From: a bacterium
GTDB taxonomy: Bacteria; Desulfobacterota; Desulfocorpusculales; Desulfocorpusculum
Reading direction: 5' to 3'
Assembly (NCBI GenBank): GCA_037481695.1
Contig: JBBFLE010000003.1
Location: forward strand, 1 to 64,000
DNA length: 64,000 bases
Part shown: one piece after another, positions 22,031 to 30,671 of the stretch
How positions within the stretch are numbered: the stretch's first letter is position 1
Layout: every line of letters starts with the position of its first letter
Position numbers and translations under genes: made by a program
The notes under the pieces: generated by a model
What the model saw: the letters and a program-made list of their open reading frames with translations, nothing else
Database searches by the model: none
What the model was told of the DNA's origin: nothing

Positions 22031-24061
22031 ATGTGCTCTGCGCTCTTTAATCTGGCCGAGGTGGCTGTGGATCTTCCCATCCATAACACCCTCACCTACA
22101 AGATTCCAACTGAGCTGCTAGGGCATGTGAAGCCTGGATGTGTTGTGAGGGTCCCTTTGAGGAGCAAGCAGGCCATGGGTGTAGTGATTCAAGTGCACCA
22201 AGCCCAACAGCTTCCCTCAGAGCTCAAGGAGGTTATTGAGTTATTGCATGAGGAGCCCATCTTCACTGATTTGGAGCTCCAATGGTACAGCTGGGCGGCC
22301 AGATATTATATGCATCCCCTGGGAAGGGTCTTGGCCACTGCTTTGAGACCCATGTTACCTGGGCTGGCAAGATCTAAGACAGGCAGAAAAGCGACTCCCG
22401 AGGTGGCCAAGGGACCAACCCTTGGCCCCGCCTTTAGCCTGACGATTCATCAGACAGAGGCTTTGGAACAGATCATTCCTGTTGTGCGTGAAGGCAGGTT
22501 TGAGACGTTTTTGCTTTGGGGGGTCACGGGAAGCGGTAAGACAGAGGTTTATCTTAGGTCAGCCCAGGCCGCTGTGGAATGCGGGAAACAGGCCATGATC
22601 TTGGTCCCGGAAATCTCTTTGACTCACCAGCTGGTGCGGGAGTTTAGATCCCGCTTCGGGGAATGTATTGCTGTTCTCCACAGCAGGCTTTCCAAAGGGG
22701 AGAGGGCTGCCATGTGGATGGGAGTGAGCCAGGGCAGCTTCCCTGTGGTTTTGGGAGCCCGCTCGGCTGTTTTTGCACCATGCCGTAAGCTGGGTCTGAT
22801 AATAGTAGATGAAGAACATGACCCTTCTTACAAGCATGAGGAGGGATTCAGGTACAATGCCAGAGATCTGGCCCTGGTCCGGGGCAAGCTTTCCCAGTCA
22901 CCGGTCTTGCTGGGTTCCGCAACTCCTTCTATGGAGACCTATTGCAATGCACGCCAGGGCAGGTTCCACTTGCTGAGGTTGCCCGAGAGGGTGGAAGGCC
23001 GTCCCCTGCCCCATGCACAGGTGGTGGATCTCAGGAGGCATTTCAGGGCCGGAGGGAAGGGAAATATCATATCCCAACCCCTGGAGGAGGCCATGAGGGA
23101 GACCCTGGAAAAGGGCGAGCAGGTGCTTCTTTTTCTGAACAGGCGAGGCTTTGCCACCTTCCTGCTTTGTCCGGACTGTGGACACGTCTTCAACTGCGCC
23201 AATTGTGCCGTAGCCTTGGTGCACCACCTTTCAGACAAAGCTCTTGTGTGCCACTACTGTGGGTGGAGAAGACCAGCCCTTCCCATTTGCCCTGTTTGCA
23301 ACAACACCAACATCTCTGACCTGGGGGTTGGCACAGAGGCGCTGGAGCTGGAGGTGAGAAGAAAATTCCCCGGAGCCAGAGTGGTACGAATGGACAGGGA
23401 CACCACCACCAGAAAACATGCTCAGCAGGAGATTCTGAGAACTTGGAGAAAAGGAGAAGCCGACGTACTCATAGGCACTCAAATGGTGGCCAAGGGTCAC
23501 CACGTGCCCAATGTTACATTGGTGGGAGTGGTATTGGCCGACACCAGCCTCAATCTACCCGATTTCAGAGCATCGGAGCGCACCTTCCAGCTCTTGCTTC
23601 AAGTGGCAGGCAGGGCTGGAAGAGGGGATAGGGCTGGCAGGGTGATACTGCAGACATACAACCCCGAGCACCCGGCAGTGGTGTTTTCCATGGGAGAGGA
23701 CTACGAATCCTTTGCCTGGCGTGAACTGGCCCTGAGAAAGGAAGCTGGATATCCTCCCTTTCGTTATTTGGCCCTGATACGCATTTCTGGCCCCAGGGAG
23801 GACACTACTTCTCAAGCTGCATCAGTACTGAAGCAAGCTGCCACGGAGGTTTGCGTTAAGCCCGGAGCCGTGGATTGGATCGGGCCGTCTCCAGCACCCA
23901 TCTCCCGGCTCAAGGGTAAGTGTAGATGGCAGCTCTTGCTCAAAGCTTATTCCAGGGTGGAGCTCCATGAGGCAGCTGCTCGAATACTTGAAAGGGCGAA
24001 AAGAAAACTACCTCCAAGAATTCTCTTGGGGGTGGACATTGACCCCCAGTCCTTTCTCTGA
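22031..24061 (+). CDS. priA: Primosomal protein N' (replication restart helicase PriA)
   Basis: PriA recognises stalled forks and reloads the replisome. The 676-residue protein has the 3'-DNA-binding N-terminal domain (about 1-110), Walker [12 protein letters not shown] near residue 168, DEEH box near 260, GSATPSMET and the zinc-binding insertion with four CxxC-type pairs (CPDCGHVFNCANC, CHYCGW, CPVC) near 385-430. Helicase motifs continue with GTQMVAKGHH and QVAGRAGRGDRAG. It is slightly shorter than E. coli PriA (732). It is divergent from the cyclase and followed by an EamA transporter. Confidence 0.97.
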   Translation: MCSALFNLAEVAVDLPIHNTLTYKIPTELLGHVKPGCVVRVPLRSKQAMGVVIQVHQAQQLPSELKEVIELLHEEPIFTDLELQWYSWAARYYMHPLGRVLATALRPMLPGLARSKTGRKATPEVAKGPTLGPAFSLTIHQTEALEQIIPVVREGRFETFLLWGVTGSGKTEVYLRSAQAAVECGKQAMILVPEISLTHQLVREFRSRFGECIAVLHSRLSKGERAAMWMGVSQGSFPVVLGARSAVFAPCRKLGLIIVDEEHDPSYKHEEGFRYNARDLALVRGKLSQSPVLLGSATPSMETYCNARQGRFHLLRLPERVEGRPLPHAQVVDLRRHFRAGGKGNIISQPLEEAMRETLEKGEQVLLFLNRRGFATFLLCPDCGHVFNCANCAVALVHHLSDKALVCHYCGWRRPALPICPVCNNTNISDLGVGTEALELEVRRKFPGARVVRMDRDTTTRKHAQQEILRTWRKGEADVLIGTQMVAKGHHVPNVTLVGVVLADTSLNLPDFRASERTFQLLLQVAGRAGRGDRAGRVILQTYNPEHPAVVFSMGEDYESFAWRELALRKEAGYPPFRYLALIRISGPREDTTSQAASVLKQAATEVCVKPGAVDWIGPSPAPISRLKGKCRWQLLLKAYSRVELHEAAARILERAKRKLPPRILLGVDIDPQSFL

Positions 24062-24131
24062 GTATTCTTTCCCAAGCCTCTTGGGCTTTGAAGACTTTGC
24101 AAAGGTCTGAAGTAGGAGACTTTGGGGAAAA

Positions 24132-25013
24132 ATGTCTTGGAGAGCCAGCCTGGGTCTTTGGATTGCCTGCTTTCTATGGGCCATTTCTTTCATAGCCACC
24201 AAGGTGGCCTTGGAGGGCGCACCCCCACTCACATTAGTTGGCTCCAGACTCCTGGTGTCTGCAACTTGTTTTTTCTTTTGGTTTTGGGGGCGCGGCCGTA
24301 ACATTCCATGGCCGGGGAGGGCAGCCCTGAGAAGACTCTTTGTGCTGAGCCTTCTGGGCACGGGTTTGCACTATGGAATCCAGACCATTGGATTGAGATA
24401 TACCACAGCTTCCAATGCATCCATCTATGCGGTAACAGGACCCATTTCCATTACCGTAATAGCAACTCTCTTTCTGGGAGAAAGACTGACCCTACGCAAG
24501 ACCATGGGCATCCTGGTTGCCTTGACAGGAGTTCTTTGGGTCATGGGCTGGGAGTCCCTCAAAGAGTTTAGATTGGAAGGGCATATTCTGGGAGACATAC
24601 TGGTTTTTGGAAGCATAATGCTTTGGGCTGGATTCACGGTATATGGCAAAAGCCTCATGGAAGAAAGAGGTGCCATGGAAGTAATAGCACTTACAACCAT
24701 CATAGGGGCTATCTGGATGATTCCTGTGTCCCTCTGGGAGATGGCTGCCCTGGGCTTTTCACCTTTGGCCATTCCGTGGAAAGCCTGGGCAGCCATCGGA
24801 TTTCTGGGTATTACATGCTCTTTTCTGGCCACCTTGCTTTACTTCATAGCCCTGCGTAACACAGAGTCCCAAAAGGTGGCGGTGTACCTTTACACCATCC
24901 CGCCCATGACTTATTTGGCTGCTGCCCTTTACCTAGGGGAACAAATAGGCTCGAACCTCCTGGGAGGTTCTCTTCTTATCCTGGCCGGGGTTTATTTGAC
25001 AGAAAAAGGATAG
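24132..25013 (+). CDS. EamA/DMT-family transporter
   Basis: A 293-residue inner-membrane protein with ten predicted hydrophobic helices in two five-helix repeats, the drug/metabolite transporter (EamA, RhaT-like) pattern. Motifs such as LWIACFLWAISFIATKVAL at the start, YTTASNASIYAVTGPISITVIA and LGERLTLRKTMGILVALTGV are typical of the first repeat, and ALYLGEQIGSNLLGGSLLILAGVYL of the second. Homologues export amino acids or metabolites, but the substrate cannot be assigned. The EI24 gene follows after 6 bases, so the two may be cotranscribed. Confidence 0.9.
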   Translation: MSWRASLGLWIACFLWAISFIATKVALEGAPPLTLVGSRLLVSATCFFFWFWGRGRNIPWPGRAALRRLFVLSLLGTGLHYGIQTIGLRYTTASNASIYAVTGPISITVIATLFLGERLTLRKTMGILVALTGVLWVMGWESLKEFRLEGHILGDILVFGSIMLWAGFTVYGKSLMEERGAMEVIALTTIIGAIWMIPVSLWEMAALGFSPLAIPWKAWAAIGFLGITCSFLATLLYFIALRNTESQKVAVYLYTIPPMTYLAAALYLGEQIGSNLLGGSLLILAGVYLTEKG

Positions 25014-25019
25014 ATCGAG

Positions 25020-25820
25020 GTGCTCAAGCATATGGCAAGATCAATTTTCCTGGTAGCCTTGGCAAGAGGTTTTTGGGCTCCCCTTGGAGGTTTGGCCTTT
25101 CTGAAGAGAACCCCTCCGCTTTGGAAGTACGTTTGGATTCCGGCCTTGCTCAACTTGGTTCTCTTTCTGGGGCTTGGGATACTGTTCGTTGTACTGTTTC
25201 CCCACATGGTGGCTCTTATCCTTCCCGAGGGGGATACATGGTACCTTAGCATTGTCAGGGCCGTGGTATGGGTCTTGGGATCGGTCATGGTTCTGCTTTT
25301 GTTCCTTGTGAGCTTCACTGCTGTGGGCACAGTCATTGCAGACCCCTTCAACGATCTGCTTTCTGAGCGCGTGGAAGAGATCAAGATGGGAGCCCCTCTG
25401 AAGACTGGAGGAGGTATCTGGCCACAAATGCGAAGGAGCGCCCGTTCTGCCCTGGAATCTCTAAAATACCTGGCCGTATACTTGCTGGGATCGCTCTTGA
25501 TTCTGCTTTTGGGCCTTTTGCCAGCAATAGGACCTGCTGTGTCTCCAGTCCTTGGGGCAATTTGGACTTTTCTTTTCCTGGCCTTGGAGTTTGGGGATTA
25601 CTACCTGGCCCGTCACTGGATACGATTTAAAGAACGCTGGAGCATAGTCTGGAAATACAGGTGGGCCAGCATCGGCTTTGGTATGGGCTGCTCTGTGCTG
25701 CTCATGATTCCCCTCTTGAACCTTTTTCTCATGCCCGGAGCAGTAACAGGAGGTACGCTGCTTTGGTTGGAACTGAATCCCCCACCAAAGGACAAGCCCA
25801 TCCCCAGAAGTGAAGCTTAA
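25020..25820 (+). CDS. EI24-domain (CysZ-like) membrane protein
   Basis: A 266-residue membrane protein with about six hydrophobic segments and the EI24/CysZ signatures ADPFNDLLSERVEE near residue 115 and PLLNLFLMPGAVTGGTLL near the end. CysZ is a sulfate permease in E. coli; many EI24 proteins are of unknown function, and there are no cys genes here to support sulfate uptake. The GTG at 25020 has AGGA nine bases ahead; the ATG at 25032 is an alternative. The following 160 bases before the convergent kinase gene hold nothing I can identify. Confidence 0.82.
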   Translation: MLKHMARSIFLVALARGFWAPLGGLAFLKRTPPLWKYVWIPALLNLVLFLGLGILFVVLFPHMVALILPEGDTWYLSIVRAVVWVLGSVMVLLLFLVSFTAVGTVIADPFNDLLSERVEEIKMGAPLKTGGGIWPQMRRSARSALESLKYLAVYLLGSLLILLLGLLPAIGPAVSPVLGAIWTFLFLALEFGDYYLARHWIRFKERWSIVWKYRWASIGFGMGCSVLLMIPLLNLFLMPGAVTGGTLLWLELNPPPKDKPIPRSEA

Positions 25821-25982
25821 TAAGTATTGTTCGGGATCATTGAGCAATTCTGGCTGGCTTTAATCTGCTAACTGATTTATGCTCGCATGCAGCCTGATCT
25901 TCCCCATCTAGTATTGGCCGGTGCAGCTCTAAAGTAAGGGTGGTTGCCACTGGCAAAAAATCTGAGGCACAAGGATCTTTTC

Positions 25983-27035
25983 CTATTTTAAGCCTGCCCG
26001 GGGAACCCCATCAGAGGAAGAGGCCAGTTCCAAGACCGTGTCCCTGAGCAAAGGGCAGGGCCATTGCGGGTGCGCTCCAAGCAACTGCCCCAGATTGGAC
26101 AATGCAGCAGGAATCCATTTCAGGAAGAATCTCTTTCCCCGGAGCTTACCTAGATAGGCAAAGGCCCCCAGAATCTGCATGTTTCGATGTAACTCCACCA
26201 AGGGATATGCTCCCAGAAAATCTTCCCTGGAAAAGGAGATGTTATCAGAAAGGGCATCCAGGTACTGCTCAAGGATAATTGCTTTGGTCTCAGGGGGCAG
26301 ACCAACGTAAGGATCCAAAAGCAAAGAGGCCACATCATACTGAAGGGGACCCAGCCGTGCCCCCTGGAAGTCTATTATTCTGGCCTTACCCGTTTTGTCT
26401 ATGAGAACGTTCCTGGATTGGAAATCACGGTGCATCAGGAAGGCCGGGGGGGCAAGCTGTGCGGTGGTTCGGGCAAGCAGTTGGAATTCCTTCATAAGGA
26501 ATTCTTTTGGCCCTTTCCAAGACATGTAACCTTGTAAAAAGGCTTCCAGGAAATAGACCGATTCTTTCTCCATCATAAGACTTTCGTCGTATCTCGAGCT
26601 CTGGTAACACCAGCTTTCATCAAAACCCTTTTTACCCCGGAGCTGAAGTAAGAGAAGGGCTTCCAGAACTGGCTTGTAGAGTCCCAAGATCCCATGCCCG
26701 CATTTCTCCTTAAGGGCCGCTTCCTGAAGGCTCACATCCCCCAGATCCTCAAGCAGAAACCAACCCATCTGTTTTTCATACTCGTAAAGCTCTGGAACGG
26801 GGATCCCGCGGCTTGCCAAATGACGGCCTATTCTCCAGTAAGCGTCATTTTCCGCCCTTTGATTGGAGTTGCTAAGGGCAATGAGGCTTCCACCTTCCAG
26901 TTCCACCCTGAAAAAACTCCTGTCAGAGCCGTCAGAAGCAAGGGGTAGGATACCCAAGACACGGGCTCCCCAGCGGGCCAGGCATTGTTGCTGAATCCAA
27001 TCAATAAACCTTTCCAAGCTCAGCTCCTGGATCAC
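25983..27035 (-). CDS. Phosphotransferase resembling AmgK (amino-sugar anomeric kinase)
   Basis: A protein-kinase-fold phosphotransferase of the APH family, 350 residues. The nucleotide loop SDGSDRSFFRV, the hinge LLEDLGDVSL, the catalytic HRDFQSRNVLI (Asp base and Asn) and the metal-binding IIDFQGARLGPLQYDVASLL are all intact. This arrangement, with a sugar nucleotidyltransferase directly upstream, matches the AmgK-MurU pair of Pseudomonas. There AmgK phosphorylates MurNAc or GlcNAc at C1 in cell-wall recycling. It starts with GTG overlapping the stop of the upstream gene by 4 bases. Substrate assignment is inference. Confidence 0.75.
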   Translation of the reverse strand: MIQELSLERFIDWIQQQCLARWGARVLGILPLASDGSDRSFFRVELEGGSLIALSNSNQRAENDAYWRIGRHLASRGIPVPELYEYEKQMGWFLLEDLGDVSLQEAALKEKCGHGILGLYKPVLEALLLLQLRGKKGFDESWCYQSSRYDESLMMEKESVYFLEAFLQGYMSWKGPKEFLMKEFQLLARTTAQLAPPAFLMHRDFQSRNVLIDKTGKARIIDFQGARLGPLQYDVASLLLDPYVGLPPETKAIILEQYLDALSDNISFSREDFLGAYPLVELHRNMQILGAFAYLGKLRGKRFFLKWIPAALSNLGQLLGAHPQWPCPLLRDTVLELASSSDGVPRAGLK

Positions 27036-28027
27036 AAACTGTGGTTGAACCCAGAGGCCACAAGACGCCGGCAGACCACTGCTCCGGGCTCAACACGGGC
27101 CTCCTCCCAAAGAATGGATTCTCTTACCCAGGCACCCGAGCCGATCCAGCAGCCCCTTCCAACCACGGCAAAAGGTCCCACACAAGCCCCTGACTCTATC
27201 CTTGCCAAGGAATCCACGAATACAGGAGCAATCAGCCTCACATCAGAAGCCAAGTGAGCATCAGAGCCTATCCAGAGCCCTGGGCCTTTCTGCTCCCCCG
27301 GAATCCCCATGGATGCCCTGCCCTGAAGCCCATCCCAATGGATTTCTCTGTAAGCCTCAAGGGTGCCCAGGTCCTTCCAGTAACCCTCTTGGCAATGTCC
27401 AACAATCCTTTTCCCTGATTCCCAAAGCCTTATATAAAGCCTGTGGACCTCCCAAGGCCTGTCTGGAGGAATCATGGAAAGTATTTCCGGCTCCATGACC
27501 TGGACTCCCAGGAAATCACATCTCATGACTTCATCATTCAGCTCATTGCCAAACATGTCCAGAAAGGCAACTACTTCCCCCTTCTGATCCAAACACACAG
27601 ATCTCTTGGGACTAAGCTGGTGATTTTCCTGGAGCAACAATGTGACAAGCCCCCCGCTTTGCTCATGGCGCTCCACAAGTTCCCTCAATGGCAAGGGCCT
27701 GAAGGTATCGGCATTTACCACCAAGAAAGGAGAGTCCCGCAGGTCAGACTCCAACTTTTTGATGGCGCCTGCTGTACCCAGAAGCTTGGGCTCCAAGGAG
27801 TATCTTACATGAACTCCAAGATTTGATCCGTCTTTGAGGTGCTGGACTATCTGCCAAGGCATGTGATGTAAATTTACGAAGAACTCCTTGATCCCTTGAT
27901 CCCTCAACAGCCTGATGTTGATCTCTATTATGGGCACGCCGAATACGGGCAAGAGTGGCTTAGGAATGAAACTGGTAATGGGCCTGAGCCTAGTGCCCAA
28001 ACCCGCAGCCAGGATGAGCGCTTTCAT
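27032..28027 (-). CDS. Sugar-1-phosphate nucleotidyltransferase resembling MurU, with hexapeptide tail
   Basis: A 331-residue NTP-transferase. The N-terminus has the signature MKALILAAGLGTRLRPIT followed by PKPLLPVFGVPIIE, the phosphate-binding loop and lysine of sugar pyrophosphorylases. The motif FLVVNADTF marks the metal-binding Asp. After about residue 240 there is a left-handed beta-helix-like tail (repeats of the GxWIGSxA, ARIESGACVGP type). Canonical MurU (about 223 residues) lacks this tail, so the enzyme may be a GDP-mannose- or UDP-sugar-forming relative. It overlaps the kinase gene by 4 bases. Confidence 0.8.
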   Translation of the reverse strand: MKALILAAGLGTRLRPITSFIPKPLLPVFGVPIIEINIRLLRDQGIKEFFVNLHHMPWQIVQHLKDGSNLGVHVRYSLEPKLLGTAGAIKKLESDLRDSPFLVVNADTFRPLPLRELVERHEQSGGLVTLLLQENHQLSPKRSVCLDQKGEVVAFLDMFGNELNDEVMRCDFLGVQVMEPEILSMIPPDRPWEVHRLYIRLWESGKRIVGHCQEGYWKDLGTLEAYREIHWDGLQGRASMGIPGEQKGPGLWIGSDAHLASDVRLIAPVFVDSLARIESGACVGPFAVVGRGCWIGSGAWVRESILWEEARVEPGAVVCRRLVASGFNHSL

Positions 28028-28281
28028 TATGATCTCCCAGGGAAATGCCCTTTTGGCTTATATCCCATGGAGGGGGAAATGGCAACTGAAAGAAGATCTT
28101 GATTGCACTTGACAGGGTTCAAGCCTTCCAAGTAGATTCTTGACCAACCGGAAAGCCTGGCCTCAAGCGATTTTTCTGGGGACACTTCCTCCTGCGGCAC
28201 GAGTTGACGCTGTTCCACCAGTTGTGAACCCTGAATTGGACCTCCTGATGAGCTGGCTGTATCCGTGGGTTGAGAGTTCAT
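28027..28281 (-). CDS. Possible small gene of unknown function, 84 codons
   Basis: An open frame whose ATG at 28281 is preceded by AGAGGATCCACC, a reasonable ribosome-binding site, and whose TAA shares one base with the ATG of the nucleotidyltransferase (TAATG), the arrangement of translationally coupled genes. The product is hydrophilic, Ser/Gln/Pro-rich at the start, with SLEARLSGWSRIYLEG in the middle, and has no signal peptide or membrane segment. I do not recognise it. It could be an unused frame in the promoter region; the two start and stop features are the only support. Confidence 0.4.
   Translation of the reverse strand: MNSQPTDTASSSGGPIQGSQLVEQRQLVPQEEVSPEKSLEARLSGWSRIYLEGLNPVKCNQDLLSVAISPSMGYKPKGHFPGRS
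28109..28138 (+). promoter_or_regulatory. Weak candidate promoter toward transporter module 2
   Basis: TTGACA (28109-28114) and TAGATT (28133-28138) are separated by 18 nt on the plus strand. A start here would give a leader of about 250 bases that includes the tandem dyad repeat. A promoter nearer to the binding-protein gene is equally possible, though I found no better match. Confidence 0.3.
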
Positions 28282-28292
28282 GGTGGATCCTC

Positions 28293-28324
28293 TGTGAGGA
28301 TGCACTCATGTGAGGATGCACTCA
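28293..28324. repeat. Tandem 16-bp repeat with internal dyad symmetry
   Basis: The unit TGTGAGGATGCACTCA occurs twice with no gap (28293-28308 and 28309-28324), identical in all 16 positions. Each unit has GTGAG and CTCA(C) half-sites separated by 6 nt. It sits between the divergent starts of the possible 84-codon gene and the module 2 operon. This is what a double operator would look like. It resembles but does not match a CRP site, whose TGTGA and TCACA halves are 6 rather than 8 nt apart. Confidence 0.6.
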
Positions 28325-28346
28325 CCCATCCAAATGTGTGCTGTAC

Positions 28347-28363
28347 CTCCCCTTGTGGGGGAG
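28347..28363 (+). other. Hairpin in the leader of module 2
   Basis: CTCCCC and GGGGAG arms with a 5-nt loop lie 30 bases ahead of the binding-protein start. No T-run follows, so it is more likely a leader structure than a terminator. Confidence 0.3.
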
Positions 28364-28393
28364 AGATCAACCCAGATTTCAGGGAGGTGGACC

Positions 28394-29674
28394 ATGAAAA
28401 GGGCAGGAGGCTTGCCAAGCTGGATTGTTGGTGCGGCCGCAGCGGTTTTCTTCACTTTTCTTCCATGGGCTGGCCTGGCACAACAAGCACAGCCCATAGT
28501 GCTCGGAGCCCCCTTGGCTACGGCCTTTCTTTACGGATGGGATTCGGAAAGGGCCTTGAGGCTGGCCGTGGAGGAGATCAATGCCGCAGGTGGGGTGAAC
28601 GTGGCAGGCCAAAAGCGTCCTTTTCATCTGGAGGTCATAGACACTCGTGACTTGGAGCCGGCTGTCCCGGTGAGCGAAGCACTCTTGGCGGTTGAGAAAT
28701 TGATCCTGGAAAAAAAGGCCGACTTCATCGTTGGGGGGCCGGTCAGATCAGAAGCAGCGCTGGCTGCCATGGATCTGCTCTCCAAACACAAGAAGATCTC
28801 CATACTGAGCACCGGAGCCCTCACTCCCAAGTACCACGAGCGGGTGGCCGAGGAATACGATAAGTTCAAGTACTGTTTCAGAATCTCAGGGGAGTCCAAA
28901 TGGCTTGTAAACGAAATCATAACCTGTCTCATGGACATCAAGTCCAGGTTCAACCTGGAGAGGATGTTCATAATGGTCCAGGATGTGGCCCACGCCAGGG
29001 CCGGGGGGGACATAATAGAAAAACTGGCGGGCCAAAAGGGCTGGCAGGTGACGGGAAAAGAAGTATACCCTACAGGCACTACGGACTACTCCATGGGTCT
29101 GTTGGCAGCTCGTAGGACCAAGGCCCAGGTGCTGCTCATCTGGATGGACATGCCCGAGACCTCCATTCTTCTCAAACAGTGGTATGACATGAAGGTCCCG
29201 GCGCTGCCCTTTGGCTCCATCATAGCAGCCGCCGAGCAGCCAGGTTTTTGGAAAGCCACCGAAGGCAAAGGAGAGTTCTGCCTGGCCAATGTGGTCAATG
29301 CCGGCAATGCCCCCTCCCAAGCCACCCAATGGACCATGAAGTTCTACGAAGCCTATACCAAACGCTGGGGGGTGGAGCCTGAGGGCTACGGCACCTCCAG
29401 CAGTTACATGGTTCCCTATGTGTTAAAGGACGCCATCGAAAGGGCAGGATCTCTTGATCCCGACAAGATGGTTGCGGCCCTGGAGAAAACAGACCTCATG
29501 GGAGTATATGGCCGGATAAAGTTCGATCCCAAGAACCATCAGATCATCCCCAGCATGGATCCCCAGGAGGGAGCTGTGGGAACCATCTTTCAATGGCAGG
29601 CGGGCAAAAGGGTGGTGGTCTTCCCGCAAAAGATAGCAATGGGCCAAATCCAGCTGCCTCCATGGATGAAATGA
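28394..29674 (+). CDS. Periplasmic binding protein of Liv-type transporter (module 2)
   Basis: A 426-residue receptor with a signal peptide (about residues 1-29, MKRAGGLPSWIVGAAAAVFF, ending in LAQ-QAQ). The mature start PIVLGAPLATAFLYGWDSERALRLAVEEINAAGG is in the type I binding-protein style, followed by KKADFIVGGPVRSEAALAAMDLL. The ATG at 28394 has AGGGAGG at the correct distance. It heads the operon binding protein-livH-livM-livG-livF-ligase. It diverges clearly from the receptors of modules 1 and 3, so a different ligand is likely. Confidence 0.9.
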   Translation: MKRAGGLPSWIVGAAAAVFFTFLPWAGLAQQAQPIVLGAPLATAFLYGWDSERALRLAVEEINAAGGVNVAGQKRPFHLEVIDTRDLEPAVPVSEALLAVEKLILEKKADFIVGGPVRSEAALAAMDLLSKHKKISILSTGALTPKYHERVAEEYDKFKYCFRISGESKWLVNEIITCLMDIKSRFNLERMFIMVQDVAHARAGGDIIEKLAGQKGWQVTGKEVYPTGTTDYSMGLLAARRTKAQVLLIWMDMPETSILLKQWYDMKVPALPFGSIIAAAEQPGFWKATEGKGEFCLANVVNAGNAPSQATQWTMKFYEAYTKRWGVEPEGYGTSSSYMVPYVLKDAIERAGSLDPDKMVAALEKTDLMGVYGRIKFDPKNHQIIPSMDPQEGAVGTIFQWQAGKRVVVFPQKIAMGQIQLPPWMK

Positions 29675-29804
29675 TGGCTTGCGGAAGGGTTTGCATGCTC
29701 CTGCTGGTCCAGCCCGGGCCCTGGGCAGTTTTCTGGCTCCATCCCAAGGGCCCGCTGGCTTGGATCCGGATCTGAGGGGAAAAGCAGGGGGGTACAAGGG
29801 GCTC

Positions 29805-30671
29805 ATGGACATCATCATCTACGGGGTTGTAAACAGTGTTTCTCTGGCCTTGATGGCCCTGGGTTTCACCCTGGTTTATGGAATAAGCAGACTTCCCAAC
29901 TTTGCCCATGGGGCCCTTTACATCTTGGCCGGATATCTGACCTGGATCAGCATTAGATCTCTTAACCTGGGCTATTTTATCTCTGTGCTTATAAGCTTGG
30001 GGGTGGTAACTGCCTTTGGAATGGCCATGTACAGATTCTTTTTGATCCGCATAAGGGGCATGCCCATTTCTGAGATAATTGCCTCTTATGCCATGGGGCT
30101 CTTCATACTGGAGGGACTCAGGTGGAAGGGGCTCAAAGGCATGACCTTTACACTGCCGGTGGTGGTTCCTGGAAGTGTGGACATATTGGATGTGCCGGTG
30201 GATTACCAGAGGCTCTTGGTGGTGGTAGTCGGATCCTTAGTGGTTTTAGGGCTTTGGGCCTTTACCAGGTTTACTAAAGTGGGGCTGGCTTTGAGAGGCA
30301 TAGCCCAGGACGAACAGGCTGCCATGATGTTGGGAATCGATTCGGATACCATGGCCACCATAGCCACTGGCTTGGGATCCGCACTGGCTGCCCTGGCCGC
30401 CATAGTCCTGCTGCCTCTGGGCAACATAGTAGTGGAGACTGGCTATCAGGTATTGATCTTTGCAGTTGCTGTGTGCATTGTGGGCGGGCTTGGGAGCTGG
30501 GGTGGAGCAATCGTGGCCTCATTTCTCATAGGTTTTGCTCAGATCTTGACCGTGGCTTACGTGCAATCCCATTTCCAGGTGGTGGTGGCCCTTCTGGCCA
30601 TAATAATCACCCTGATCATCAGGCCCTCGGGGCTGTTCGGAAAACAGAAACAACTGGAGGAAAGGGTGTGA
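29805..30671 (+). CDS. livH: Liv-type ABC transporter permease LivH (module 2)
   Basis: A 288-residue permease with about eight hydrophobic segments. The N-terminal LPNFAHGALYILAGYL replaces the usual LNFAQGE motif. The coupling loop reads KVGLALRGIAQDEQAAMMLGID, and GGLGSWGGAIVASFLIG is the conserved segment near the C-terminus. The ATG at 29805 follows AAGGGG. The 130 bases after the binding-protein gene contain a 34-codon frame overlapping its stop (ATGA), which I do not regard as a gene. livM overlaps its end. Confidence 0.9.
   Translation: MDIIIYGVVNSVSLALMALGFTLVYGISRLPNFAHGALYILAGYLTWISIRSLNLGYFISVLISLGVVTAFGMAMYRFFLIRIRGMPISEIIASYAMGLFILEGLRWKGLKGMTFTLPVVVPGSVDILDVPVDYQRLLVVVVGSLVVLGLWAFTRFTKVGLALRGIAQDEQAAMMLGIDSDTMATIATGLGSALAALAAIVLLPLGNIVVETGYQVLIFAVAVCIVGGLGSWGGAIVASFLIGFAQILTVAYVQSHFQVVVALLAIIITLIIRPSGLFGKQKQLEERV

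Noticed and set aside
28293-28324. CRP/FNR binding site
   Set aside because: The TGTGA and TCAC halves are separated by 8 rather than 6 nt, so the match to the CRP consensus is only superficial.
29671-29775. 34-codon frame overlapping the binding-protein stop (ATGA) in module 2
   Set aside because: Overlap is suggestive of coupling, but the frame is very short, Trp/Pro-rich and lacks other support.
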